Below, piece after piece: positions 8,502 through 16,987 of a stretch of DNA of 64,000 nt; the stretch's first letter is position 1; every line of letters starts with the position of its first letter. The notes below the pieces were generated by a model that worked only from the letters and a program-made list of their open reading frames with translations, ran no database searches and was not told the DNA's origin. The stretch is from Alistipes onderdonkii. GTDB taxonomy: Bacteria; Bacteroidota; Bacteroidia; Bacteroidales; Rikenellaceae. Both the position numbers and the translations under genes were made by a program. The DNA is taken from assembly GCF_025145285.1 (NCBI RefSeq), contig NZ_CP102251.1, positions 1,302,001 through 1,366,000 on the forward strand, in the 5' to 3' direction.

Positions 8502-9602
8502 TTATTTCTTGCAAACCACCTGATCCTTGTATCTGATATCTATCGTCCTGTACGCATCCCAGCCGATGTTCTGCAACCCGCTGCGGTAGAAGCGCATCAA
8601 CTTGTCGAACTTACGCTCCACCTGCTCGATGCGCCCGAAAAGAATGGTGTGGCGTCCGCTTCGCGGCACCAGTTCCACCTCCAACGCTCCGCTGGGGGTC
8701 GTCCGGGCCGCAATCTGCACCACTTCCGACCTCCAGAAGTCGTCCTCTTCGACGAACTCTACAAAGGTAAGGAGTTTCATGAAATCTTCGTAGCTTTTCT
8801 CCAACTTTTTTTGTTTCAGCCGCTCGGCCTCCTGCTGCCGAGCGATACGGTCGATCCCCTCCTGGATCATACGCGCCTCGTAGCGGTATTTGCGGCGCAT
8901 TTCGACCTTGTGGCGGCGCAGTTCGCCGACCCGTTTGTCGAACTCGGCCGAGCTTTCCAGCCGCCACCACTGTTTCTTGACCCGCATACGGCGCAGCGCC
9001 GACAGGTTGCGGTCGTTCTGCAGTTCGCGCCTGTAAAGCGGGTACTTCTCCCGCTCCAGCTCCGCGATCCGTTTGTCCACCTTCGCCGACTCGGTGTCGA
9101 TATGCGCCCGCACGGAACCGGCATACCCCGCGGGAAACGGCGGGCGGTAGCTGCCCGTCACGACCGGCACGTAAAGCGACGATGCCCGCGGCGCGGCGAA
9201 CACATAGTCCTCCGCCGTGACGTACGAATCCACGCCGTCCACCAGCAGCCGCACGAGCGGCCTTCGCTGGCTGATATCCACGTGCAGCACCCCGTCATAG
9301 GTGACATAGGCGTCCACCCGCTCCACGAACCCGTTCCTGGCGATCATCTCCTCGATCTGCGTCAAGGGCACCTTATCAACTGCCGTGCCTTTCGTCTTGA
9401 TCCCGCTGTGCGCGATCCACCCGCGCACCATGCGCCCCGACACCAGATAGCCCATCGACGAGCTGTCGACGACCTCAATCTCGACCTTCCCGACCGTCCT
9501 CGCGGCACGCAGACGCTGCGCCGTGGTGCCCGCATAGAGGATATATGCGGCCACAGCGCCCCACAAAAGGGCCAGCAATGCGTATCGGAGGTAGCGGTTC
9601 AT
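8502..9602 (-). CDS. ftsQ: Cell division protein FtsQ/DivIB with a coiled-coil insertion
   Basis: FtsQ links the Z ring to septal wall synthesis in the periplasm. The protein has one N-terminal membrane helix (about residues 7-24), a POTRA-like part ending VTYDGVLHVDISQRRPLVRLLV, and a C-terminal beta domain (about 275-360) with IGWDAYRTIDIRYKDQVV at the end. It is 366 residues, some 100 longer than usual. The extra length is one charged segment, about residues 165-270, rich in Arg, Lys and Glu and predicted to be helical or coiled-coil. It is 6 bases after murC and overlaps or abuts ftsA. The identity is clear from position and ends; the insertion is unusual. Confidence 0.92.
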   Translation of the reverse strand: MNRYLRYALLALLWGAVAAYILYAGTTAQRLRAARTVGKVEIEVVDSSSMGYLVSGRMVRGWIAHSGIKTKGTAVDKVPLTQIEEMIARNGFVERVDAYVTYDGVLHVDISQRRPLVRLLVDGVDSYVTAEDYVFAAPRASSLYVPVVTGSYRPPFPAGYAGSVRAHIDTESAKVDKRIAELEREKYPLYRRELQNDRNLSALRRMRVKKQWWRLESSAEFDKRVGELRRHKVEMRRKYRYEARMIQEGIDRIARQQEAERLKQKKLEKSYEDFMKLLTFVEFVEEDDFWRSEVVQIAARTTPSGALEVELVPRSGRHTILFGRIEQVERKFDKLMRFYRSGLQNIGWDAYRTIDIRYKDQVVCKK

Positions 9603-9608
9603 CGCGCG

Positions 9609-11057
9609 TCAGCTTTTAGCTTCGAGTTTTTCGGCCAGCGCCCCGCAGCAGGCGTCGATATTGCCCGCCCCGAAGCTCACCACCACGTCCGTATCCATCG
9701 CCGCGACCGTATCGGCCAGCGCCTCCCTGCCGACGATGCGGCACGGCACGGCTACGCGCCGGGCGATGAGCTCCGACGTGACGCCGGGGATCGGCTCCTC
9801 GCGCGCCGGGTAGATCGGCAGCAGCACCACCTCGTCGGCATGCGACAGCGACTCGGCGAACTCTTCGTAAAGGTCGCGCGTGCGGGTGTAGAGGTGGGGC
9901 TGGAACAGCGCCGTAATGCGCCGTCCCGGGAACATCTTCCGCACGGAGGTCAGCGTCGCTGCCAGTTCGCGCGGATGGTGCGCGTAATCGTCCATGTAGA
10001 CCTGCCTGGGGGTGTTGACATAGAATTCGAAACGGCGCTTCACGCCCGAGAACGACGCCAGCGCCCCGCGCAGGGCGTCCGCATCCAACGCAACCCCTTC
10101 GGCCCTGGCCGCGCACCATACCGAGGCCACGGCCGCCACCGAATTTTCGATGTTGACCCAGCCCGGAATGCCCAGCGTGCAGCCTTCGATCGCACCGCCC
10201 GGCACTACGATGTCATACCTGTAATGGCCTCCCTCGAGCAACTGCACGTTACGGGCATAGAAGTCGCACGGCACGTCGTACGAATAGCGGTACACCGTAA
10301 TCTGCGGATTGTCCACCACGATGTCCGTCCCTTGCTTGATGACGAGGAACCCGCCGGGGCGTATCTGCCGCACGAACTGCGCGAAAGCCTCCTTCACCGC
10401 CTCGTGCGTCCCGTAAATGTCGAGGTGGTCGGCGTCGGCCGACGTGACCACCGCCACATCGGGATAGAGCCGCAGGAACGAACGGTCGAACTCGTCGGCC
10501 TCGACGGCCAGCCGCCCGCCCGAAAGGCGGGATCCGGCAGCGGCGCATCCCTCCCCCGCGGGCGGGCGCATCCCCTGCCCCCCGCAGCCGTCCAGCACCA
10601 GGTTGCCGCCGAAATTCTTCGAGATACCGCCCAGAAAAGCACTGCCGCCACCCGTCAGGGCGCGGTTCAGCCATGCCACGAGCGTCGACGTCGTAGTCTT
10701 GCCGTGCGTCCCCGCCACGGCCATCACGTACTTGCCTTCGGCGAGGTGCCCCAACATCTGCGAGCGCTTCTCGATACGGAACCCGTGGTCGGCGAAATAG
10801 CGGTACTCGCCGTGCTCCTGCGGCACGGCCGGGGTATAAACCACCATCGTCGCCGCCGGGTCGAGGAACTCCGCGGGGATCAGCCGCACGTCGTCCTCGA
10901 AATGGATCGCCGCCCCCTCGGCCGACAACTCGTCCGTCAGGTGCGAAGGCGTACGGTCGTAACCGGCCACCTTTTTACCCTCGTGCAGGAAATAGCGGGC
11001 CAGGGCGCTCATGCCGATGCCGCCGATACCCAGAAAATATACTTTTTGAAACTCCAT
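9609..11057 (-). CDS. murC: UDP-N-acetylmuramate--L-alanine ligase MurC
   Basis: MurC adds the first amino acid, L-Ala, to UDP-MurNAc in the cytoplasm. It starts with a Rossmann motif, VYFLGIGGIGMSALARY, has the ATP loop GTHGKTTTSTLVAW (residues 116-129), EADEFDRSFL, DDYAHHP and QPHLYTRTRD. The 482-residue length is slightly above the norm because of a Gly/Ala/Cys-rich stretch (about residues 157-182) between GGNLVLDG and LAVEADEFD, a surface loop in MurC structures. It lies between murG and ftsQ in the normal dcw order. No ribosome site stands out before the ATG. Confidence 0.97.
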   Translation of the reverse strand: MEFQKVYFLGIGGIGMSALARYFLHEGKKVAGYDRTPSHLTDELSAEGAAIHFEDDVRLIPAEFLDPAATMVVYTPAVPQEHGEYRYFADHGFRIEKRSQMLGHLAEGKYVMAVAGTHGKTTTSTLVAWLNRALTGGGSAFLGGISKNFGGNLVLDGCGGQGMRPPAGEGCAAAGSRLSGGRLAVEADEFDRSFLRLYPDVAVVTSADADHLDIYGTHEAVKEAFAQFVRQIRPGGFLVIKQGTDIVVDNPQITVYRYSYDVPCDFYARNVQLLEGGHYRYDIVVPGGAIEGCTLGIPGWVNIENSVAAVASVWCAARAEGVALDADALRGALASFSGVKRRFEFYVNTPRQVYMDDYAHHPRELAATLTSVRKMFPGRRITALFQPHLYTRTRDLYEEFAESLSHADEVVLLPIYPAREEPIPGVTSELIARRVAVPCRIVGREALADTVAAMDTDVVVSFGAGNIDACCGALAEKLEAKS

Positions 11058-11158
11058 CTGCTCGATTCTTGATTTTCATACCGCCGCCCGCCGTGCAGGT
11101 GCAGCCCGTCCCGTGAAGACAGGTGCCGCCTGCGCCCTACGGCTTCACGGCCGTGCGG

Positions 11159-12262
11159 TCACTTCATTACCTTTTCGATTTCATCCACAATCCGCTCCGC
11201 CGCGTCGGGTCGCGCCAGCTTCTCGAGGTTTTCGCTCATCCTGCGCAGCGCCTCCCCGTCGGCGAGCAGCGCCATCGCCCGCGCCATCGCCCGCGTGCGG
11301 GCCTCGGCATCGGGCACCACCACCGCAGCCCCTTTGGCCTCCAGCGCCCGGGCATTCTTCGTCTGGTGATCCTCGGCCACGTTGGGCGAAGGCACGAACA
11401 ACACGGGCCTGGCCACCAGGCACAGCTCCGAGACCGTTCCGGCGCCGCTGCGCGACACGACCAGATCGGCCGCCGCATAGGCGTAGTCCATGCGGTCGAT
11501 GAAAGCTCCCTGCCAGATATTCCCCGTCGGGTGCGCCGCCAGGAACGCCTGCATCTCGCGCTCGTAGTATTTCCCCGTCTGCCAGATCACCTGCACCGGG
11601 GCGTCGGCGCCTCCGAGCGAGAGTATCCACGCCTTCATCATCTCGTTGAGCGACCGCGTCCCGAGCGACCCGCCCACGACCAGCACCACCGGGAGCTCCG
11701 CTCTAAAGCCGTAATAGGCCAACGCCTCGCCCCGGTCGGCTCCCTCTTTCGAGAAGCGGCCCCGCAGGGGATTGCCCGTCATCGTGATCCTGTCGGCCGG
11801 GAAAAAGCGTTCCATGCCCTCGTAGGCGACGCAGATCCGCTTCGCCCGCCTGGACAGTATCTTGTTGGTCAGCCCGGCATAGGAGTTCTGCTCCTGAATC
11901 ACCGTCGGCACCCCCAGCCGCTGTGCAGCCCACAACACCGGGGCGCTGGCGTAGCCCCCGAAGCCCACCACCGCATCGGCCCCGAAATCGCGGATGGTCT
12001 TTTTCGCCATCCGGATGCTCCGGAGCACCTTCAGCGGCACCGCGAGGTTGTGCCAGTCCATGCGCCGCTGCAACCCCGCAATCGGCAGCCCGACGATGCG
12101 GTAGCCCAGCGCCGGCACCTTCTCCATCTCCATTTTGCCCTCGGCGCCGACGAACAGCAGTTCCACATCGTCGCCGAACCGCCGCTCGAGCGCCTCGGCA
12201 ACCGCCACGGCCGGATAGATATGTCCGCCCGTTCCGCCGCCCGAAAGTATGATCTTCTTCAT
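11159..12262 (-). CDS. murG: UDP-GlcNAc:lipid I N-acetylglucosaminyltransferase MurG
   Basis: MurG makes lipid II from lipid I on the inner face of the membrane. Diagnostic blocks are the N-terminal ILSGGGTGGHIYPAVAVAEAL, GFGGYASAPVLWAA, VIQEQNSYAGLTNK, the second Gly-rich loop LVVGGSLGTRSLNE and SRSGAGTVSELCLVARP. Length (367) is typical. It follows the SanA-like gene by 14 bases and is separated from murC by 101 bases that contain an imperfect inverted repeat (11111-11118 with 11143-11150). In a standard cluster ftsW would precede murG; here sanA and a comM-type gene do. Confidence 0.97.
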   Translation of the reverse strand: MKKIILSGGGTGGHIYPAVAVAEALERRFGDDVELLFVGAEGKMEMEKVPALGYRIVGLPIAGLQRRMDWHNLAVPLKVLRSIRMAKKTIRDFGADAVVGFGGYASAPVLWAAQRLGVPTVIQEQNSYAGLTNKILSRRAKRICVAYEGMERFFPADRITMTGNPLRGRFSKEGADRGEALAYYGFRAELPVVLVVGGSLGTRSLNEMMKAWILSLGGADAPVQVIWQTGKYYEREMQAFLAAHPTGNIWQGAFIDRMDYAYAAADLVVSRSGAGTVSELCLVARPVLFVPSPNVAEDHQTKNARALEAKGAAVVVPDAEARTRAMARAMALLADGEALRRMSENLEKLARPDAAERIVDEIEKVMK

Positions 12263-12276
12263 ATCCCGTTATTTTC

Positions 12277-12918
12277 CTATTTCGACGGGTTCTCCGAGGA
12301 ATTTCGGTTTTTTCCCGTCCATAAATCCATGAACATCCTGACCCGCGCCAGCTTTTCCCGGAGCCTGGTCTTCATGCCACCGTACGCCGCCACGTCTGCG
12401 GCATTGTACCCTACGGCATCGAGCCCCAACGCCTGCGCAATGTAAACCGCACGGCGGTTATGGAACTCCTGTGAGATTACCGTGAAGCTCTCCTGCCCGA
12501 ATACCTTTTCCATGCGAACGACCGAATCGTACGTCCGGAACCCGGCATAGTCGAGGTATATCGCCTCCGCCGGCACGCCCCGTCCGACGAGCGCCTCCTT
12601 CATGTCCTGCGGCTCGTTGTAACCCTTGCGGCCGTTGTCGCCGCTGATGACCAAGTACTCCACTTTGCCGGCATGGTACAGTGCCGCGGCCGCATCGACC
12701 CGGTTGTAGAAATACGCATTCGGACGTCCCGAACGCACCGTCCGCGAAGTCCCGAGCAGCAACCCCGCCCGGTTGGCGGGCACCTCCCCGGGCGAGGCGT
12801 ATACCCGGCCGTCTGTCGCCCGCTGCACGGCATACCCGGCGGCGGATACCGCCACAGTAGCCAGCACCGCCCCGGCGGCGGCCGCCCATGCCATTGTCTT
12901 CAGCCATTTTTTCATCAC
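12277..12918 (-). CDS. SanA/YdcF-family DUF218 membrane protein
   Basis: The 213 residues comprise an N-terminal membrane helix (about 8-28) and a DUF218 domain. Family blocks are GLLLGTSRTVRSGRPNAYF, LVISGDNGRKGYNEPQDM, DYAGFRTYDSVVRMEKVFG and FTVISQEFHNRRAVYIAQAL. E. coli SanA affects envelope permeability and vancomycin sensitivity; the biochemical reaction is unknown. Its start overlaps the end of the comM-type gene by four bases (ATGA), and it precedes murG by 14 bases. Sitting in the wall-synthesis operon fits an envelope role. Confidence 0.85.
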   Translation of the reverse strand: MMKKWLKTMAWAAAAGAVLATVAVSAAGYAVQRATDGRVYASPGEVPANRAGLLLGTSRTVRSGRPNAYFYNRVDAAAALYHAGKVEYLVISGDNGRKGYNEPQDMKEALVGRGVPAEAIYLDYAGFRTYDSVVRMEKVFGQESFTVISQEFHNRRAVYIAQALGLDAVGYNAADVAAYGGMKTRLREKLARVRMFMDLWTGKNRNSSENPSK

Positions 12919-14456
12919 CGTCCCCAGTTACCCCGATCCAGCGACCGGTAATTGATCGCCTCGGCCACGTCGGCCGCCGCGACCGTGTCGCGCCCCGCCA
13001 GGTCGGCGATCGTGCGCGCCACCTTCAGGATACGGTCGTAAGCCCGCGCCGAAAGGTTCAGCCGCTCCATCGCGCGCTCCAGCAGCGCCGCCGAAGCGGC
13101 ATCCGGGCGGCAGTATTCGCGCAGCATGGCCGCGTTCATCATCGCATTGGTATGTACCCCCTGCGCACCGCGGAACCGCACGGCCTGCACCTCCCGCGCC
13201 CGCACGACCCGCGCACGGATCGTAGCGCTGGACTCCCCGGGCGCCGCCGCCGAAAGCTCCGCCGCGCAGACGGGCGTCACCTCGACATGCATGTCGATCC
13301 TGTCCATCAGCGGCCCCGAAATCCGGCTCATGTAGCGGTGCACCGACCCCGGCGAGCAGACGCACTCCCGGGCCGGGTGGTTATAATACCCGCACGGACA
13401 GGGGTTCATCGCCGCCACGAGCGTAAAGTTCGCCGGGTATTCCACGCTGTATTTGGCCCGCGACACGGTTATTTTCTTCTCCTCCAACGGCTGTCGCAGC
13501 ACCTCCAGCACGCTGCGCCCGAACTCGGGCAGTTCGTCGAGGAACAGCACCCCGTTGTGCGCCAGCGACACCTCGCCCGGCCGCGGCGACTGCCCGCCGC
13601 CGATCAGCGCCACCTGCGAAATGGTGTGGTGCGGAGCCCTGTAGGGCCTGCGCACCATCAGTCCGCCGGCAGCCCCTGCCTTCCCGGCCACGGAGTGTAT
13701 CTTGGTCGTCTCCAGCGCCTCCCCGGGCGACAGAGGCGGCAGGATCGTCGGCATACGCCGCGCCAGCATCGTCTTTCCCGAACCCGGTGCGCCGATCATC
13801 AGCACGTTGTGCCCTCCCGCCGCGGCGATCTCCAGCGCCCGCTTGGCGAGCGCCTGCCCCTTCACGTCGGCGAAATCCTCCTCGTAACGCCCCGCGGCGA
13901 CTTCGAACGGCTCCGCCGCCCCGGGCACGGCGGGCTCGATCTGCGCCTCGCCGTTCAGCAGCGCCATCACCTCCTTCAGGCTCCCGGCGCCCAGCACGTC
14001 GATGCCCTCCACCACGGCCGCCTCCCGGGCATTGACCGCCGGCAGCACCAGCCTCCGCAACCCTTCGTCGCGGGCCCGCACGGCCATCGGCAGCACGCCC
14101 CGCACGGGTTTCAGCGTCCCGTCGAGCGACAGCTCGCCCGCGAACATCGTCCCGCCGAGCGCCCCGGCATCCACGCGCCCCATCGCCGCGAGTATCCCCA
14201 CGGCGATCGGCAGGTCGAACGAAGCGCCTTCCTTGCGCAGGTCGGCCGGGGCGAGGCTCACGACCACCTTACGGCCGGACATCCGCTCCCCCGAGTTCTC
14301 GAACGCCGCACGTATGCGCTGCTCGCTCTCCTTGACGGCATTGTCCGGCAGCCCCACCAGGTACATGCCGAGGCCCCCGCCCGCGATGTTGACCTCGACG
14401 GCCACCGCCGCGGCGTCGATCCCCACGATCGCACCCGCATAAGTCCGGACAAACAT
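12915..14456 (-). CDS. YifB/ComM-family Mg chelatase-like AAA+ ATPase
   Basis: The 513-residue protein has an N-terminal Lon-like ChlI domain (VGLPDNAVKESEQRIRAA, about residues 30-50), a Mg-chelatase AAA+ core with Walker A GAPGSGKTMLARRMP (about 220) and Walker B LFLDELPEFG, an MNPCPCGYYNHP Cys block, and the C-terminal helical domain (LSARAYDRILKVARTIADL). In Haemophilus and Vibrio, ComM is a branch-migration helicase used in natural transformation; in most Bacteroidetes the role is untested. It is followed by sanA with a 4-base overlap. The comF gene lies two genes upstream. Confidence 0.9.
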   Translation of the reverse strand: MFVRTYAGAIVGIDAAAVAVEVNIAGGGLGMYLVGLPDNAVKESEQRIRAAFENSGERMSGRKVVVSLAPADLRKEGASFDLPIAVGILAAMGRVDAGALGGTMFAGELSLDGTLKPVRGVLPMAVRARDEGLRRLVLPAVNAREAAVVEGIDVLGAGSLKEVMALLNGEAQIEPAVPGAAEPFEVAAGRYEEDFADVKGQALAKRALEIAAAGGHNVLMIGAPGSGKTMLARRMPTILPPLSPGEALETTKIHSVAGKAGAAGGLMVRRPYRAPHHTISQVALIGGGQSPRPGEVSLAHNGVLFLDELPEFGRSVLEVLRQPLEEKKITVSRAKYSVEYPANFTLVAAMNPCPCGYYNHPARECVCSPGSVHRYMSRISGPLMDRIDMHVEVTPVCAAELSAAAPGESSATIRARVVRAREVQAVRFRGAQGVHTNAMMNAAMLREYCRPDAASAALLERAMERLNLSARAYDRILKVARTIADLAGRDTVAAADVAEAINYRSLDRGNWGR

Positions 14457-14545
14457 ATATCGGAAATTTAACTGTTCGTTTCACATAATCCCCGCCCGTC
14501 TTCCGGCGTGGCGGGAGCTCCCTTTCGGCCGCATCGTGCCGCCAC

Positions 14546-16105
14546 TCAGAACGGCGCCTCTTCGTCCAGCGCCCGGGGCGTCAGGTCGAACTCCCCGCCG
14601 CCGATCCCCGAACCCAGCGCGGCGGCAGCCCCCGTGGCGCCGTTCGAACCGCTGGCGTAATCGTCGTAGGCCTGCTGACTGTCCGAAGCCTGCGCGGGCG
14701 GCAGCATCGAATCGTCCATGTCGGCGAAACGCGCCTGCTCCTTCAGGAAGCGCAGGTTCACGTCGCACACGGCGCCGTTACGGTGCTTGGCGATGATGAT
14801 TTCGGCCATGCCGGCCGTAGGCATTCCGTTCTCGTCCTGGTTGATGCCGTAATACTCCGGACGGTGGATGAAGGCCACGATGTCGGCGTCCTGCTCGATG
14901 GCGCCCGACTCACGCAGGTCGGAGAGCTGGGGGCGCTTCGACCCGCCGCGCATCTCCGTGGCACGGCTCAGCTGCGACAGGGCGATCACCGGCACGTTCA
15001 GCTCCTTGGCGATGGCCTTGAGCGTACGCGAAATGAAGGCCACCTCCTGCTCGCGGTTCCCCTTCGAATCCTGGTTGCCGGTCATCAGCTGCAGGTAGTC
15101 GATGATAATGATCTTGATGTCGTTGTGTATCTTCAGGCGGCGCGCCTTCGAACGGAACTCGAAGACCGAGAGCGCCGGCGTATCGTCGATGAACAGAGGC
15201 GCCGCACCCAGCGGTTTGGTCGCCGACTCCAGGTGGCGCCATTGCTCGGGCGTCAGGCGGCCCGATTTCACGTCGTTGCCGTTGAGCCCCGTCTCGGCGA
15301 TGATCAGACGCATCATCAGCTGCACCGAGGACATTTCGAGCGAGAAAAACGCCACGCCCTGCTCGTGGTCTACGGCCATATTGCGCGCCATCGAGAGCAC
15401 GAAGGCCGTCTTACCCATCGAAGGGCGGGCTGCGATGATGATCAAATCGGAGAGCTGCCAGCCCAGCGTCACACGGTCTATGGCCATGAAACCCGACGGA
15501 ACGCCGTTGAAGGCGCTCGTGTTCTTCGACGCCTCCTCGATCTGCATCAGCGCCCGCGCCAGGATATCCTTCGACACCTGCACCGAACGCTTCACATGCC
15601 CCTCGGCGACCTTGAATATCTCGCCTTCGGCATACCCGATCAGCTCCGTCACATCGGTCGATTCGTCGTACGAGCGTTTCTGTATCTCGGTCGCCGAGCG
15701 TATCAGCTCGCGCTGCACGTATTTCTGGGCGATGATCTTGGCATGGAACTCGACGTTGGCCGCCGAGCCTACCTTCTGCGTGAGCTGCGCCAGGTACGAC
15801 GCCCCGCCCACCTTCTTGAGCTCCTTCTTGCCTTTCAGCCGCTCGGTCACGGTATAGAGGTCGATCGGTTTGAGCTCCATCGACAGCTCCTCGATCGCCT
15901 TGTAGATCGTGCGGTGCTCCTCCGTGTAGAACGCATCGGGCGTCACATACTCCTGCACGGCGATGATGCTGTCCTTTTCGAGCATCAGCGCGCCGAGTAC
16001 GGCCTCCTCCAGTTCGACCGCCTGCGGGGGTACGTTCCCCGGGGTCTCGGTGAGCGCCTCGAATGCCTCCCTGTTGCGCCGGGAGGGGTTATAATCTTTT
16101 GCCAT
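14546..16105 (-). CDS. dnaB: Replicative DNA helicase DnaB
   Basis: DnaB is the hexameric 5'-3' helicase at the replication fork. It has the N-terminal domain (PPQAVELEEAVLGALMLEKDS), Walker A ARPSMGKTAFVLSMARN (about residue 230), the LEMSSVQLMMRLI block, Walker B IIIDYLQLM, and the ALSQLSRATEMRGGSKRPQLSDLRESG region. A Gly/Ala-rich tail follows after residue 480. No intein interrupts it. A consensus promoter lies directly upstream (16129-16159), so it starts its own transcription unit, with the comM-type gene 89 bases after it. Confidence 0.97.
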   Translation of the reverse strand: MAKDYNPSRRNREAFEALTETPGNVPPQAVELEEAVLGALMLEKDSIIAVQEYVTPDAFYTEEHRTIYKAIEELSMELKPIDLYTVTERLKGKKELKKVGGASYLAQLTQKVGSAANVEFHAKIIAQKYVQRELIRSATEIQKRSYDESTDVTELIGYAEGEIFKVAEGHVKRSVQVSKDILARALMQIEEASKNTSAFNGVPSGFMAIDRVTLGWQLSDLIIIAARPSMGKTAFVLSMARNMAVDHEQGVAFFSLEMSSVQLMMRLIIAETGLNGNDVKSGRLTPEQWRHLESATKPLGAAPLFIDDTPALSVFEFRSKARRLKIHNDIKIIIIDYLQLMTGNQDSKGNREQEVAFISRTLKAIAKELNVPVIALSQLSRATEMRGGSKRPQLSDLRESGAIEQDADIVAFIHRPEYYGINQDENGMPTAGMAEIIIAKHRNGAVCDVNLRFLKEQARFADMDDSMLPPAQASDSQQAYDDYASGSNGATGAAAALGSGIGGGEFDLTPRALDEEAPF

Positions 16106-16128
16106 GATATACGCTTTCGTTCAAAGGC

Positions 16129-16159
16129 CAAAAGTAGCAATAAGCCGGGAGAATTCAAA
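16129..16159 (-). promoter_or_regulatory. Bacteroidetes-type promoter for dnaB
   Basis: On the minus strand TTTG (16159-16156), 19 bases and TACTTTTG (16136-16129) match the consensus. The dnaB ATG at 16105 is 24 bases after the box. Confidence 0.75.
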
Positions 16160-16179
16160 ACCCCGCCGGGGGATATTCT

Positions 16180-16210
16180 GCCGAAAACTATGTTTTAACA
16201 TAGTTTCGGC
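16180..16210 (-). terminator. Probable terminator of the priA-comF unit
   Basis: A 12-bp stem with one bulged base (16180-16192 with 16199-16210) lies between the comF stop and the dnaB promoter, the right place to end the upstream unit. The T run is poor, so it could also be only a spacer structure. Confidence 0.55.
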
Positions 16211-16264
16211 CCGGCACCCGCCCCTGCGGGAACGTCCGGCCCGTTGAAAAATAATTTCCGCACC

Positions 16265-16987
16265 CTACCCCTTCTCGCCCAGAGCGTGCCGCGAGACGGC
16301 GAGTGCGGCGATGCTGATGCGGCAACCGGGCGCCGAGCGCAGAATCTCCCCGGCGCACGAAAGCATCGTGCTGCCCGTGGTGAACACGTCGTCCACCAGC
16401 AGGACGTGCCGCCCCGCAAGCCGCCCGGGACGGCCGACGGCGAACGCATCCTCGACATTGCGGGCCCGGTCTCGGCGCGCCTTGAGGGCCTGGCTCTCCG
16501 TATTGCGTTTTCGGCGCACGCTGCGGCGGTCGACCTCCACGCCCAGCTGCGCGGCAATCCCTTCGGCGATATATTCGGACTGGTTGTACCCGCGGCGGCA
16601 GCGCTTGACGGGGTGCAGCGGCAGGGGCACGACCACCTCCACGTCGTCGTACAATCCGCTTTCCTTCAGGCAGCGGCCGTACCACTCGCCCATCGCCCGC
16701 GCCGTGCGCCATGCCCCGCGGTACTTGAACCCCCGGATCAGCTCCCGCCACCCGCTGCCGTGGACATAATAGAGCAGCCCCGAAGCCCGCTCCACGGGCA
16801 GCATGTCGCGGCACCGCCCCAGCACGGGGTTGTCGGCCTGGCGCCAAAACCCCGTCAGGGGTGCCGTCGCCCGGCACAACGTACAGACCGTGTGCTCGCC
16901 CTGCGCCAGCATCCGGCCGCACACAGGGCAGCGAGGCGGAAAAAAGAGCGCCGCCACGTCACGCAACAGGCTACTGAGGATCGACAT
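16265..16987 (-). CDS. ComF-family amidophosphoribosyltransferase-like protein
   Basis: The 240-residue protein has an N-terminal zinc-finger-like CPVCGRMLAQ...CTLC pair (about residues 20-38), the segment IRGFKYRGAWRTA, and a C-terminal phosphoribosyltransferase fold with HVLLVDDVFTTGSTM (about residue 195). In competent bacteria ComF acts in DNA uptake together with PriA-like functions; the molecular activity is unclear. Its start overlaps the end of priA by 17 bases, so the two are co-translated from one message. This priA-comF overlap supports a DNA-processing role. Confidence 0.9.
   Translation of the reverse strand: MSILSSLLRDVAALFFPPRCPVCGRMLAQGEHTVCTLCRATAPLTGFWRQADNPVLGRCRDMLPVERASGLLYYVHGSGWRELIRGFKYRGAWRTARAMGEWYGRCLKESGLYDDVEVVVPLPLHPVKRCRRGYNQSEYIAEGIAAQLGVEVDRRSVRRKRNTESQALKARRDRARNVEDAFAVGRPGRLAGRHVLLVDDVFTTGSTMLSCAGEILRSAPGCRISIAALAVSRHALGEKG

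Noticed and set aside
11111..11150. Inverted repeat CCGTGAAG/CTTCACGG between murG and murC as a regulatory hairpin
   Set aside because: The 24-base loop and lack of a T run make it weak; it is mentioned only in the murG entry.
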